From assembly GCF_000179915.2 (NCBI RefSeq), contig NC_014963.1:1798001-1862000 (forward strand): a stretch of DNA of 64,000 nucleotides. Direction: 5' to 3'. The stretch comes from Terriglobus saanensis SP1PR4. Its GTDB lineage: Bacteria; Acidobacteriota; Terriglobia; Terriglobales; Acidobacteriaceae. Position 1 is the stretch's first letter, and every line of letters begins with the position of its first letter. Below, piece by piece: positions 8,553 through 17,211 of this stretch. A program made the translations under genes and the position numbers. The notes under the pieces are model-generated. The model was not told the DNA's origin. It ran no database searches and saw only the letters and a program-made list of their open reading frames with translations.

Positions 8553-9263
8553 ATGAAGCGATTTGTAGCGGTGTTGGGACTTGTTTTGGCGGCAGCAGGT
8601 GTGAATGCGCAGGTTCAGAAGAGCGATGTGGGTGCGGTGGCCAACTCCACTCCCTGGGAGTTCGGTGCGTTGGTCCAGGGTGGCAAGGGCGTCACAGACA
8701 ACCGTGACGATTTCAAGTTCCTTATGGTTGGCGGTCACCTGGGTAAGGTACTGACTCAAGAGATGGGGCACTCGATGCTGCGCGGAAACTTCGAGTATGC
8801 CGTCGAGGTCTTTCCCTTCTGGCAATCCTATACACCGACGTTTCAGCGCGCGAATTGTGCGCCGGGGACTTCCATTACCATTACGTGTTCCAACCTCTTC
8901 ACTACGGGGGGAACGTACACCGGAGCTTCAGTGACACCCATTATTCTGCGGTGGAACTTCACCTCGGGCCGCAAAATCATGCCCTGGGTGCAGGCCGCGG
9001 GCGGCGTTTTGTGGACAAACCACAAGTACCCGGCATTTGGACAGGGGCCTTTGAATCTGGTGAACGACGGACCAGGATCGGACGCGAGTGTATTCAACTT
9101 CACGCCGCAGGGCGGAGTTGGATTTCACTACTTCGTGAAGCCGAAGCGCAGCGTAGACTTTGCGGCGAACGCGGTCCATATTTCTTCGGCCAGCCTGGGA
9201 GACAAGAATCCTGGTGTGAATGCGTCGGTGCAGTTCAACGTGGGTTACACCTGGTGGAAGTAA
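8553..9263 (+). CDS. PagL-like acyloxyacyl hydrolase (lipid A deacylase)
   Basis: 236 residues with a signal peptide (MKRFVAVLGLVLAAAGVNAQ) and alternating-residue beta strands ending in a C-terminal aromatic (YTWWK), as in small outer-membrane barrels. The PagL signature is present as HIS at residues 209-211 (catalytic His and Ser), followed by NPGVN. In the Pseudomonas enzyme the third triad residue is a glutamate twelve positions after the serine; here that position is N223. Family members remove the 3-O acyl chain from lipid A. Activity of this variant is therefore uncertain. ATG 8553 is chosen by the signal peptide. Confidence 0.78.
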   Translation: MKRFVAVLGLVLAAAGVNAQVQKSDVGAVANSTPWEFGALVQGGKGVTDNRDDFKFLMVGGHLGKVLTQEMGHSMLRGNFEYAVEVFPFWQSYTPTFQRANCAPGTSITITCSNLFTTGGTYTGASVTPIILRWNFTSGRKIMPWVQAAGGVLWTNHKYPAFGQGPLNLVNDGPGSDASVFNFTPQGGVGFHYFVKPKRSVDFAANAVHISSASLGDKNPGVNASVQFNVGYTWWK

Positions 9264-9288
9264 TTTTTCTTCCGTAGTGGTTGTGGTG

Positions 9289-10212
9289 ATGAATTTGAAT
9301 GGTGAACCAATTGTTGAGTGTGTCCCCAATTTTTCCGAGGGACTGAACGAAGAGACCATAAGGGCGATCGTCTGCTCCATGCAGGTTTTTGGGGTGAGCC
9401 TGCTGGACTGGTCGATGGATGCGACGCATAACCGCAGCGTGGTAACGATGGCTGGAGCGCCCGAAGCTGTGGCCGAGGCGGCGATTCGCGGAGCAGGTAA
9501 AGCTGCTGAGCTGATCGATCTGACGCGGCAGACCGGGGTGCATCCACGCATTGGAGCGGCGGATGTAATCCCGTTTGTGCCTGTTCGCGGGTACACGCTT
9601 GCCCAGTGTGCCATGCTGGCGCGGAACGCGGCGATGCAGATCTGGCGACGGTATGGGGTTCCGGTTTATCTCTATGAGGCGGCTGCAGCCAGGCCGGACC
9701 GCGTGAATCTTGAGGATGTTCGGCGCGGGCAGTTTGAGGGGATTCGCGAAGCCGTCAAAAAGGACGCGAAGTCCCGTCCTGACGTGGGCGGCCCCGATCT
9801 GCATGCCACGGCGGGCGCGAGTGCCGTAGGAGCACGCAGCTTTTTGATCGCATACAACTTGTATCTCGATAAGGGAGATGTTGCCGCCGCGCGTGCAATC
9901 GCCAAGGAGATCCGAGCGTCCAACGGAGGGCTGGCCGGGGTGAAGGCGATGGGCGTCCTGGCCAATGGCCGGGCGCAGGTGAGTATGAATATTACGGATT
10001 TTCGACGGATGCCTATGGACAGGGTCTTCCAGACGGCCGAAAAGCTGGCGAAGCAGCAGGGAGTTCAGATCGAGTCGGCGGAACTCATTGGTTTGATTCC
10101 GGAAGAGGCCTACACACCGGATGCGTCTTGGCTACGTCCAATACCTGAGTTCGATCCGGCGGAGCGAGTTTTGGAGCGTAAGCTCGAGAATCCGAGGCAT
10201 TGGCCGCTATAA
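9289..10212 (+). CDS. Glutamate formimidoyltransferase
   Basis: 307 residues. It opens with EPIVECVPNFSEGLNEETI, the hallmark of the formiminotransferase N-subdomain, and contains GVHPRIGAADVIPFVPV and NLYLDKGDVAAARAIAKEIR, typical of the family. The enzyme transfers a formimino group between glutamate and tetrahydrofolate in histidine degradation. Length matches single-domain versions; the cyclodeaminase domain found in the animal fusion is absent. No hut genes lie nearby. ATG 9289 is used; the frame stays open upstream into the previous gene's end. Confidence 0.9.
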   Translation: MNLNGEPIVECVPNFSEGLNEETIRAIVCSMQVFGVSLLDWSMDATHNRSVVTMAGAPEAVAEAAIRGAGKAAELIDLTRQTGVHPRIGAADVIPFVPVRGYTLAQCAMLARNAAMQIWRRYGVPVYLYEAAAARPDRVNLEDVRRGQFEGIREAVKKDAKSRPDVGGPDLHATAGASAVGARSFLIAYNLYLDKGDVAAARAIAKEIRASNGGLAGVKAMGVLANGRAQVSMNITDFRRMPMDRVFQTAEKLAKQQGVQIESAELIGLIPEEAYTPDASWLRPIPEFDPAERVLERKLENPRHWPL

Positions 10213-10246
10213 AATTTGAAATAAGAGAGTTTGGGAGGTTGTCACA

Positions 10247-11209
10247 ATGGGTTTCACGAAGGTGGCGGGATGTACGCTGGCGGCAGTCTTGACCGCTGGG
10301 CCGGTGTTTGCGGCACAGTTGAGTGGGGATGCGCGCGCCTCGATCCCAAAGGACATTCAGCAGATTGTTGTGGTGGATTATCGTGCGATGCAGAACTCCT
10401 CTGCTGCGATGAACCTGAAGGACAAGATCATGCCCCCCGAGCTGAAGAAGCTTGAGAGTGCGCTGCGCCAGAGCGGTATGAAGGTGGACGCGGATACGGA
10501 AGTTCTGGCGTTCGCAGCGTTTCACTCGGGTGCCGCAGATGCCACGCGCACGGTGGGCATTGCACAGGGCCAGTTCCAGACGGCAGCAATCCTTGCCAAC
10601 TTTACCAAGCAAAAGGTGAAGGGCACACCGATGCGCAACAACTTGGTGTACCCCATGGGAGCATCCGGAATGAGCGTGGTCTTTCTGAACCAGACGACGA
10701 TGGTGTTTGGCGACAAGCCTTCAATCAAGGCGTCTCTTGAAGCGCACGACGGCATAAATGAGAGTTTTCTGGCCAACAGCGACATGATGAACGAGATGGC
10801 GGCCGTGGACACGAAGGCCATCTGGAGCCTGCTGGACCAGAAGGGCACGCAGACAATGATGAAGAGCGTTCTGGGTGATGCGTCGCAGTTGACAGACTAC
10901 GACTCGGTGAAGAACCGCATGAAGAGTTCGCGCTACACGATGGAGTTTAAAAACGGTGTGGACTTCAATATGGCGGTTGTGATGAGCGATACCATGACCG
11001 CCGCGACTGCAGCAACTCTCATGAAGGGCATGGTCCTGATGAAGAAGACGACCAGTGGCTCGACTGGTTCCAGCATGATGGAGAAGCAGGCACTGGATAT
11101 GACCAGCATTGGCTCCAACAGCGGAACGCTTACTGTGGACTATGCTTCGACGGATAGCCAATTTTCGACGCTGCTGAGTTCGCCTTTGTTCCAGCAGGTC
11201 GTGCACTAG
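10247..11209 (+). CDS. Exported protein of unknown function
   Basis: 320 residues with a signal peptide (VAGCTLAAVLTAGPVFAAQL). A good ribosome site (GGGAGG) precedes ATG 10247. The mature protein is rich in methionine, alanine, serine and threonine and has no membrane segment or catalytic motif that I recognise. The beginning (IPKDIQQIVVVDYRAMQNS) and TMVFGDKPSIKASLEAHDG resemble proteins annotated only as hypothetical. A strong terminator follows immediately. Confidence 0.7.
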   Translation: MGFTKVAGCTLAAVLTAGPVFAAQLSGDARASIPKDIQQIVVVDYRAMQNSSAAMNLKDKIMPPELKKLESALRQSGMKVDADTEVLAFAAFHSGAADATRTVGIAQGQFQTAAILANFTKQKVKGTPMRNNLVYPMGASGMSVVFLNQTTMVFGDKPSIKASLEAHDGINESFLANSDMMNEMAAVDTKAIWSLLDQKGTQTMMKSVLGDASQLTDYDSVKNRMKSSRYTMEFKNGVDFNMAVVMSDTMTAATAATLMKGMVLMKKTTSGSTGSSMMEKQALDMTSIGSNSGTLTVDYASTDSQFSTLLSSPLFQQVVH

Positions 11210-11231
11210 AGCAGGGTTGAGTTGTAACGCA

Positions 11232-11265
11232 AGGGAAGGGAAGACCTGCTGGTCTTCCCTTCCTT
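11232..11265 (+). terminator. Strong rho-independent terminator
   Basis: A stem of about 15 bp (GAAGGGAAGACC pairing with GGTCTTCCCTTC) around the tetraloop TGCT, followed by ATGTTTTT. It separates the exported-protein gene from the IS30 element and could act in both directions. Confidence 0.85.
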
Positions 11266-11317
11266 ATGTTTTTGGAGATGAATTTTATGGTGTGGGGAGT
11301 TTAAAAGCAGGGTGGAT

Positions 11318-12397
11318 TCATGTTCCAAGTGCAACGTTTTTTACTTTATCTGGGTTTTGCCAGAACTTTACGAAGTCGAAGTCACCTTGTGGTAGGAAGA
11401 GTTCAGCTGGGGCTTTGTTTCCGAGGGATTTTCTGATTCTTGCGTTGAGCTGCATGGCGATTTCGTCGAGTTGCTGCTGGGAGTAAACGCTGAGGTCCTG
11501 TCCCTTGGGGAGGTATTCACGGACCAGGCCGTTGGTGTTTTCGTTGATGCCTCTTTCCCATGGGCTGTGGGGATGGGCGAAGTAGACCTTGACGCCAGAC
11601 TTCTCTGTGAGGGTGCGGTGCTGGGCCATCTCCCTTCCCTGGTCGTAGGTGAGGGTGAGGCGCATGGGACTTTGGAAGCGATTGAGGATGGTGGCGAAGG
11701 CGTTGGCGGTGGTCTCGGCGCGACCGTCCTCGAGCTTGACCAGGGCGAGGAAGAGCGTGGTGCGCTCGACCAGGGTGCCGACGCGAGAGCGGTTCATCTT
11801 TCCCTTGATGAGGTCACCCTCCCAGTGGCCGGGAACGAGACGCTCGTCCACCTCGGTGGGCCGCTCGTCGATCAGGGTCATGCCGTCCACGAAGGGCCGC
11901 TGGTGGCGGTTGGGATCGCGTGTGCCGCGCTGGGGACGCTTGCGTCGCAGAAGGCGCAGCAGCTCCGTGCGCAGCTCACCCCGCGGCATGGCGTAGAGCG
12001 CGGTGTAGATGGTCTCATGCGAGAGGCGCACCGGATCGGGCATACGTGACAGTGTGGACGCGATCTGGAACGGACTCAAGCGTCTGCGAAGATGCACGCA
12101 CATCTGGTCCCACAACGGCGTGCCCGGCACCAGCTTCCGCTCCACACGGGGCTTGCGATGGGCCTGCCGCGCCCGCTGTCCCGCCCGCCGCGCAACATAA
12201 CCACCGTTGCCCCAGCGCCGGCTCTGCGCACTGCTCTCGGAAGGCCGCTTCCAGCCGTTGCGACGCAGCTCCCGCGTCACCGTCGATCGCGAGCGCTGCA
12301 GACCGGCGGCGATCGACGCTGGTCTCCAACCCATCTGAAGCTGACTCTGAATCACAACACGCTCAAAATCATCCAGCTGAACATAACAATTCCCCAT
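11318..12397 (-). CDS. IS30-family transposase
   Basis: 359 residues. The N-terminal helix-turn-helix (LQMGWRPASIAAGLQRSRST, then VTRELRRNGW) is typical of IS30. The DDE catalytic core follows: D in GHWEGDLIKG, D in LTYDQGREMAQH, and E in WERGINENTNGLVREYLPKG. ATG 12397 is preceded by AGGAG at good spacing; the frame is open to an ATG inside the terminal repeat at 12427. The C-terminus reads through the other terminal repeat, and the TGA stop (11318-11320) lies six bases outside it. Intact and probably recently active. Confidence 0.92.
   Translation of the reverse strand: MGNCYVQLDDFERVVIQSQLQMGWRPASIAAGLQRSRSTVTRELRRNGWKRPSESSAQSRRWGNGGYVARRAGQRARQAHRKPRVERKLVPGTPLWDQMCVHLRRRLSPFQIASTLSRMPDPVRLSHETIYTALYAMPRGELRTELLRLLRRKRPQRGTRDPNRHQRPFVDGMTLIDERPTEVDERLVPGHWEGDLIKGKMNRSRVGTLVERTTLFLALVKLEDGRAETTANAFATILNRFQSPMRLTLTYDQGREMAQHRTLTEKSGVKVYFAHPHSPWERGINENTNGLVREYLPKGQDLSVYSQQQLDEIAMQLNARIRKSLGNKAPAELFLPQGDFDFVKFWQNPDKVKNVALGT
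11324..11342. repeat. IS30 terminal inverted repeat, left
   Basis: TCCAAGTGCAACG followed by a T-run. It encodes the last residues (NVALG) of the transposase on the minus strand. Confidence 0.8.
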
Positions 12398-12413
12398 ATA
12401 CAACACTCCTATC

Positions 12414-12432
12414 CAGAAATGTTGCACTTGGA
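12414..12432. repeat. IS30 terminal inverted repeat, right
   Basis: On the minus strand reads TCCAAGTGCAACATTTCTGG, matching the left end in 12 consecutive terminal bases. It lies just upstream of the transposase ribosome site. Confidence 0.8.
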
Positions 12433-12448
12433 TCTTGAGACCAGCCAG

Positions 12449-12475
12449 ATCCCTTCACTTCGCTGCGGGATGACA
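12449..12475. repeat. Small intergenic hairpin
   Basis: ATCCC...GGGAT around TTCACTTCGCTGC, next to the IS30 end. It resembles short palindromic repeats that I associate with acidobacterial intergenic DNA. One copy only was seen in this window. Confidence 0.35.
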
Positions 12476-12525
12476 AAGGTTCTTGCTGATGGGAACGACC
12501 TTGGTGCGCTTACCCCCACCCTTTT

Positions 12526-12565
12526 CCACCCCGGTTTCGCGATGAAGCTGCGAAAGGGGGGCACA
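12526..12565. repeat. Intergenic hairpin repeat, copy 3 (diverged)
   Basis: CCACCCCGG, stem TTTCGC/GCGAAA around GATGAAGCT, then GGGGGGCACAAAG. The layout and the GGGGCACA end match the repeats at 402-437 and 482-519. Confidence 0.5.
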
Positions 12566-12573
12566 AAGTGGAG

Positions 12574-12810
12574 CTAGCAGCCTTCTTTGCAGCGGGCCAT
12601 GATCGAGGAGATGGTGCGTTCGCGGACGTCGGTCGGGAGTTCGTAGACCTGGTTGTCGCGGTAGATTTCGATGGTCTGGCGGGTGGTGCTGACGACGACC
12701 TCGCAATGATGACATTCGCCGAGATGAGTCTTGATTTCAGACAAAAGTGTCGGTTCGACGTGGCCGTCGAAGAAATCGGTCATCTTGGCAAGAAACTCGG
12801 TGCAGGTCAC
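12574..12810 (-). CDS. Zinc-binding anti-sigma factor
   Basis: 78 residues, with the ZAS motif HLGECHHC (His-x3-Cys-x2-Cys, about residues 29-36) that defines zinc-containing anti-sigma factors. No membrane segment is present, so it is a cytoplasmic type. GTG 12810 overlaps the stop of the sigma gene in GTGA, a 4-bp overlap that implies coupled translation and matched amounts. It presumably sequesters the sigma factor encoded just upstream; the inducing signal is unknown. Confidence 0.85.
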   Translation of the reverse strand: MTCTEFLAKMTDFFDGHVEPTLLSEIKTHLGECHHCEVVVSTTRQTIEIYRDNQVYELPTDVRERTISSIMARCKEGC

Positions 12811-13433
12811 GACGTCAGGCCCTCATTCTTCTTCAGATACCGGCTGAGACGTTCACGGAGTTGAAGCCGGGCGCGTAGCAATCGGGATTTGACCGCCGGA
12901 ACGGAGAGGCCTAGCGCCTCTGCGGTTTCTTCGGTCGATAAGTTTTCGATGTCACGAAGTGTAAAAACGGTTCTAAATCCGGGGGCGAGACCTGCAATTG
13001 TCTTCTTCAGGATCTCGGAAAGCTCGGATTGGGTGAAGTTTTGTTCCGGATTGGGACTCCAGTCGGCAAAATCGCGCGGAATGGAGCCTTCTTCGGTCTG
13101 AACATCCTGGTCCATGGAGACGGTCCGGCTGGTTTTGCGCTTGCGGAGGCGCATCAGGCTCTCGTTCACGGCAATTCGCGTCAGCCAAGTTGAAAACTTG
13201 GAGTTTCCCTGAAACTGGTCCAATTTGCGGTAGGCCTTCAGGAAAACGTCCTGGGTGATGTCTTCAGCGTCTTCGCGGTTCTGGGTAATGTGCTGGGCTG
13301 TCCGGAAGATCTGCCGGTCATACTGGCGGACGAGCTTTTCGAACGCAGCTTGGTCGCCGGCGCGCGCGCGCTCGACCAGTGCGACATCGGGATGGATCTC
13401 TTGCTCTTCGATCTGAGGCGCAGTCGCTGTCAT
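12807..13433 (-). CDS. ECF (RpoE-type) RNA polymerase sigma factor
   Basis: 208 residues. Region 2 is clear (AFEKLVRQYDRQIFRTAQHI, then DAEDITQDVFLKAYRKLDQF and FSTWLTRIAVNESLMRLRKR). A linker leads to region 4 (FRTVFTLRDIENLSTEETAE, then ALGLSVPAVKSRLLRARLQL). It is a group 4 sigma factor that would direct polymerase to a stress-type promoter set. Its start lies about 100 bases from the divergent transglycosylase gene, so the intergenic DNA may contain both promoters. Confidence 0.93.
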   Translation of the reverse strand: MTATAPQIEEQEIHPDVALVERARAGDQAAFEKLVRQYDRQIFRTAQHITQNREDAEDITQDVFLKAYRKLDQFQGNSKFSTWLTRIAVNESLMRLRKRKTSRTVSMDQDVQTEEGSIPRDFADWSPNPEQNFTQSELSEILKKTIAGLAPGFRTVFTLRDIENLSTEETAEALGLSVPAVKSRLLRARLQLRERLSRYLKKNEGLTS

Positions 13434-13537
13434 CGTCTTCGTTCATTCTAATGGCGCGGGAGGGTGCGGGCAATGGACTGAGTCACGGTATCGGGGTAGG
13501 TACGTAAGAATGCATCCCCGGATGGAAGTGAGGGCGA

Positions 13538-15952
13538 TTGCATCCTAGAGTGGTAGATGTGGAGAGCAGATTGAAGAGTTTAGAGAATCGTGGCGGGCTA
13601 CGACCGGGCGCCCGGATAACCAGTGCGCTGGTGCTTTGCCTTGCCTTGACCTCCGTGGATGGACTGGCAGCGACGAAAAAGAAGCCAGCGACCGCGACGA
13701 GCGCGAAGAAAAAGGCGACACCCGCCGGCTCCCATGGGAAGGCTGCGGCCAAGGGGACAGGTAAAAAGGGGGCCAAAGGTTCGAAGGGCAAAGGCATAAA
13801 AGGCAGAGGAGCGAAGGCAAAAGTCGTCTCCGTTCACTCCGCGCCGACCGCGCAGAGTCTTCATCTGGCGCGCGCTTTTGCGGCCAGCACGCAGTTACGG
13901 CCGATGGCGCAGCAGCTGGCGGCGAACCGGAGCCCTGCTGCGTTCGCGGGAGTTTCGGAGTATGCACGTCAGCATCCTGGAGAAGCGGCTTCGGCGGCTT
14001 ACCTGTCGCTTGGTCATGCGTACATGCTGGATCGCAGGTTCAGCGATGCGAGTTCTGCGTTTCGGCAGGCCGCCGCCCAGGGCGATGCTTTGAATGATTA
14101 TGCGGATTACCTGGGCGCCCAGGCGGCGCTTCAGTCAGGAAATGGAAGTGTGGCCTTTTCGCTTTTGAGCGGATTCGCACAGAAGTATCCGGAGAGCATC
14201 TTTGCCGCGAATGCGCCGGTGCTTCTGGCAAATGCGTATTTGCAGCAGAATAATGCGTCGATGGCGTTGCAGACTTTGCAGGCCAATGCGAGCAGTTCGC
14301 AGGCCACGCACTCTGATTTTCAGTATGCGAAGGGCCGAGCGCTCCAGGTGAGCGGGCAGAATCAACAGGCGATTGCGGTCTTCCGCGAGATCTATCTGCG
14401 TCAGCCGCTCACCACTGAGGCCGGGCAGGCGCGCACGCAGCTGAGTGCGCTGGGGGCGCAACTGACGGCCGCAGAGCGGAAGATCCATGCCGATCAGCTC
14501 TTCAACGCGAAACGCTACACAGAAGCCAGCGCGGAGTATCACGCGCTGGAGCATGACGATGCCTCTCTGTCGCTTGCAGATAAAGATGCGCTGGAGATTT
14601 ATGCGGCGGTGTGCGACCTGAAGTTGAAGCATCTTTCGCGGCGCGACGTGGAGCGTCTACCGGATACAAATGATGACAGCGCGGCGCTCAAGCTGTATCT
14701 CACGGCAGAGATCAGCCGGAATGAAAAAGACATTCAGGCCCAACGCAATGCGATGCAGGCGATGATTGAGCGCTTTCCGCATAGCCGATGGACGGAAGAG
14801 GCGCTTTACTCCGGCGGAAACATGCATCTGCTGCAGCATGATGCGAGCAATGCGATCTGGCATTATTCGCAGTTGTATACGAACTTTCCGAACAGCGTGT
14901 ACGCCCCCAGCGCCCACTGGCGCACGGCGTGGATGAACTATCGGTTGCGGCGGTATCCGGAGGCGGCGCGGCTGATGGAAGAGCAGATCGCACGCTATCC
15001 GCAGAGCACGGAGGCATCTGCGGCGCTGTTCTGGCGGGCACGGCTGTATGAGGATCCCGAGAAGAATTTCTCGCAGGCAGTGAACTTCTACCAAGTTCTT
15101 TCGGAGGTTTATCGCAACTACTACTACGGCGTGATGGCGCGCGTGCGCCTGCGTGCGCTGGGACAACAGCCTGTGGTTGCGCCCGCACCGACACTTGCCA
15201 GCGTGAAGACGCCAGCGACTCCGATACTGATTGCCGAGTTGCCTGAGAACGATCCGCATCTGATCAAGGCGCGTTTGCTCGCGAATGCGGCGTTGAATGA
15301 ATACATCGCGCCGGAGATCCAGATGAGTCCGACGAGCGCGCAGTGGGGAACGCTGGCACAGGCGGAGATCTATGCCTCTTACGGAGAAAATGTACGCGCC
15401 CTCCAGTCGATGAAGCACAGTGGTTTGTCGTTCTTCGCTCTGCCGATCGATGAGGTGCCTGCGGAGTACTGGCATCTGTTGTTCCCGAAACCTTATTGGA
15501 GCGAGATCACGGAGCAGGCGCAGAGGAACAACGTGGACCCTTATCTCGTGGCATCGCTGATTCGACAGGAGACGGAGTTCAATCCGGTAGCGGTTTCTCG
15601 TATGAACGCTTACGGGTTGATGCAGCTTCTACCGGCGGTCGGTAAAGCGCAGGCAAAGCGCCAGGGCATCAAGGGATTCAATACGAATATGCTGCTGAAT
15701 CCTTCGACAAACATCGCGCTGGGTGTTGCGAACCTGAAGCAGGTGATGGACCGTTTTGGAGGACAGCCTGAGTATGCGCTTGCGGCTTACAACGCTGGCG
15801 ATGTTCCGGTGCGCAACTGGATGGCGTTGAACGACTACAAGGACATGCCGGAGTTTGTCGAATCGATACCTTACACAGAGACGCGAGAGTACGTGCAGGC
15901 GATCATGCGGAATCGGGAGATGTATCGGCAGCTGTATAGCGGGGCCAAGTAA
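13538..15952 (+). CDS. Slt-type lytic murein transglycosylase with TPR-like helical region
   Basis: 804 residues. An N-terminal signal-like segment (SALVLCLALTSVDGLAA) is followed by a strongly basic Lys/Ala/Gly stretch (about residues 45-95). A long alpha-solenoid of TPR-like repeats comes next (about 110-600). The C-terminal SLT domain has catalytic E678 in RQETEFNP, then NAYGLMQLLPAVGKAQAKRQ and LAAYNAGDVPVRNW. Such enzymes cleave peptidoglycan glycan strands to 1,6-anhydro products, and the basic stretch could bind anionic wall polymers. TTG 13538 has a GAGGG upstream; GTG 13550 is possible. The stop abuts the stop of the convergent permease. Confidence 0.88.
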   Translation: MHPRVVDVESRLKSLENRGGLRPGARITSALVLCLALTSVDGLAATKKKPATATSAKKKATPAGSHGKAAAKGTGKKGAKGSKGKGIKGRGAKAKVVSVHSAPTAQSLHLARAFAASTQLRPMAQQLAANRSPAAFAGVSEYARQHPGEAASAAYLSLGHAYMLDRRFSDASSAFRQAAAQGDALNDYADYLGAQAALQSGNGSVAFSLLSGFAQKYPESIFAANAPVLLANAYLQQNNASMALQTLQANASSSQATHSDFQYAKGRALQVSGQNQQAIAVFREIYLRQPLTTEAGQARTQLSALGAQLTAAERKIHADQLFNAKRYTEASAEYHALEHDDASLSLADKDALEIYAAVCDLKLKHLSRRDVERLPDTNDDSAALKLYLTAEISRNEKDIQAQRNAMQAMIERFPHSRWTEEALYSGGNMHLLQHDASNAIWHYSQLYTNFPNSVYAPSAHWRTAWMNYRLRRYPEAARLMEEQIARYPQSTEASAALFWRARLYEDPEKNFSQAVNFYQVLSEVYRNYYYGVMARVRLRALGQQPVVAPAPTLASVKTPATPILIAELPENDPHLIKARLLANAALNEYIAPEIQMSPTSAQWGTLAQAEIYASYGENVRALQSMKHSGLSFFALPIDEVPAEYWHLLFPKPYWSEITEQAQRNNVDPYLVASLIRQETEFNPVAVSRMNAYGLMQLLPAVGKAQAKRQGIKGFNTNMLLNPSTNIALGVANLKQVMDRFGGQPEYALAAYNAGDVPVRNWMALNDYKDMPEFVESIPYTETREYVQAIMRNREMYRQLYSGAK

Positions 15953-17209
15953 CTACTCGTGGTGCAGGGCGACGACGGGGTCGAGCTTCGAGGCTCGTAG
16001 CGCAGGAAGAAACCCGGAGATGAGACCGACGAAGGCGAGGATGACGAAGGACACGCCGATGATCAGGAACGAGGGCGTGAGCACAATGTCTCCCTCGTGG
16101 TTTGCGGTTTTATAGATGTCAGAATAGAGGGGCATCGGCGGCACGAGGTGCGGCAGAATGAGTGCCACGACCAGTCCTGCGAGCCCCGCGAGGAAGGTGA
16201 GCGTTAATCCTTCGACGAGGAACTGGAGCAGGACATCTCTTCGTCGTGCGCCCAGCGCTTTCATCAGACCGATCTCTCGGGTGCGTTCGGTGACGGAGAC
16301 GAGCATGATGTTCATGACGCCTACGCCTCCGACCATGAGGGTCATGACGCCGATGATGCCGAGCATGATTTTGAGGGCGAGGGTGAACTGCATGAGTTCC
16401 CCGGAGTCTTCGACGGTGTCCCAACTGTTGACGGCTTTTTTATCGTTCGGATCAAAGTGATGACGTCCGGCGATGATGGCGCGGACGGATTTGAGCGCCT
16501 TCGTGTGCAGGTCGGCGGAGAGCGGCTGGAATACGATCATGCCGGGGTCGCGGATGCTGTCGACTTCGCGCATGGTGTCGAAGGGTAGAAAAACGTTTTG
16601 ATTGTCGGGACCGTTATTGGAGGAGTCCTGAATCTTGTTGCGTAAAACGCCGATGACATCAAAAGAATGGCCCGCGATGAGCACGGTCTGGCCGACGGGA
16701 GGGAATCCGTTGAAGAGCTTTTCCGCGGCGCGGGGGCCGAAGATGCATACTTTGCGGTGCTCGGTGAAGTCGTCCTGCTGAAAGAAGCGGCCCTCTTCGA
16801 CGTCAAGCTTACGCATGGCACCGTAGGGAAGCTCGATGGCCTTGGTGTTGATGTTGACTGATTTGGCCTCCCATTTGAAGGCGTAGGTGTTGTCGTACTC
16901 TGCCGAGACTGCCTTGATGAGCGGCATGGATTCTTTAACGGCTTCGAGATCTTCGAGCTGCAGCTTGATCTTTTTCCCTGCGCGCTCGCCCCCGCTTTGC
17001 ATGCTGGTCTGACCGCCGAAGACCATAACGACGTTGTTGCCGATACCGAGGAAGCCGTTGAGGACGGTGCGACCAAGGTTGTCTCCGTAACTGATCAAAA
17101 GGACCACAGTGACGAGTCCCCACGCGATGCCTAGCATGGTGAGCCCTGAGCGCATGCGGTTGCGGAGAAGGGAGGCGATGCTTTCGCGGATGGTTTCTGC
17201 AAGACGCAT
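15953..17209 (-). CDS. MacB-type ABC transporter permease (second of pair)
   Basis: 418 residues from ATG 17209. An N-terminal membrane segment (SGLTMLGIAWGLVTVVLLIS) is followed by a periplasmic MacB-PCD domain (about residues 45-270). Three C-terminal membrane segments belong to the FtsX domain, with the usual VGGVGVMNIMLVSVTERTRE and GLMKALGARRRDVLLQFLVE. Such permeases are mechanotransmission exporters for lipids, peptides or toxins and need an ATPase and usually a periplasmic adaptor, neither of which is in this window. Two bases separate it from the upstream paralogue. Confidence 0.88.
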   Translation of the reverse strand: MRLAETIRESIASLLRNRMRSGLTMLGIAWGLVTVVLLISYGDNLGRTVLNGFLGIGNNVVMVFGGQTSMQSGGERAGKKIKLQLEDLEAVKESMPLIKAVSAEYDNTYAFKWEAKSVNINTKAIELPYGAMRKLDVEEGRFFQQDDFTEHRKVCIFGPRAAEKLFNGFPPVGQTVLIAGHSFDVIGVLRNKIQDSSNNGPDNQNVFLPFDTMREVDSIRDPGMIVFQPLSADLHTKALKSVRAIIAGRHHFDPNDKKAVNSWDTVEDSGELMQFTLALKIMLGIIGVMTLMVGGVGVMNIMLVSVTERTREIGLMKALGARRRDVLLQFLVEGLTLTFLAGLAGLVVALILPHLVPPMPLYSDIYKTANHEGDIVLTPSFLIIGVSFVILAFVGLISGFLPALRASKLDPVVALHHE

Positions 17210-17211
17210 GG

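Larger units (their letters stand above)
11324..12432 (-). mobile_element. IS30-family insertion sequence
   Basis: About 1.1 kb bounded by imperfect inverted repeats. The left end reads TCCAAGTGCAACGTTTTTT (from 11324). The right end, read inward from 12432 on the other strand, is TCCAAGTGCAACATTTCTGG. The first 12 bases are identical. A single transposase gene fills the element. No clear target duplication is visible (TGT at the left, TCT at the right), so the outer boundary is approximate. Confidence 0.85.
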
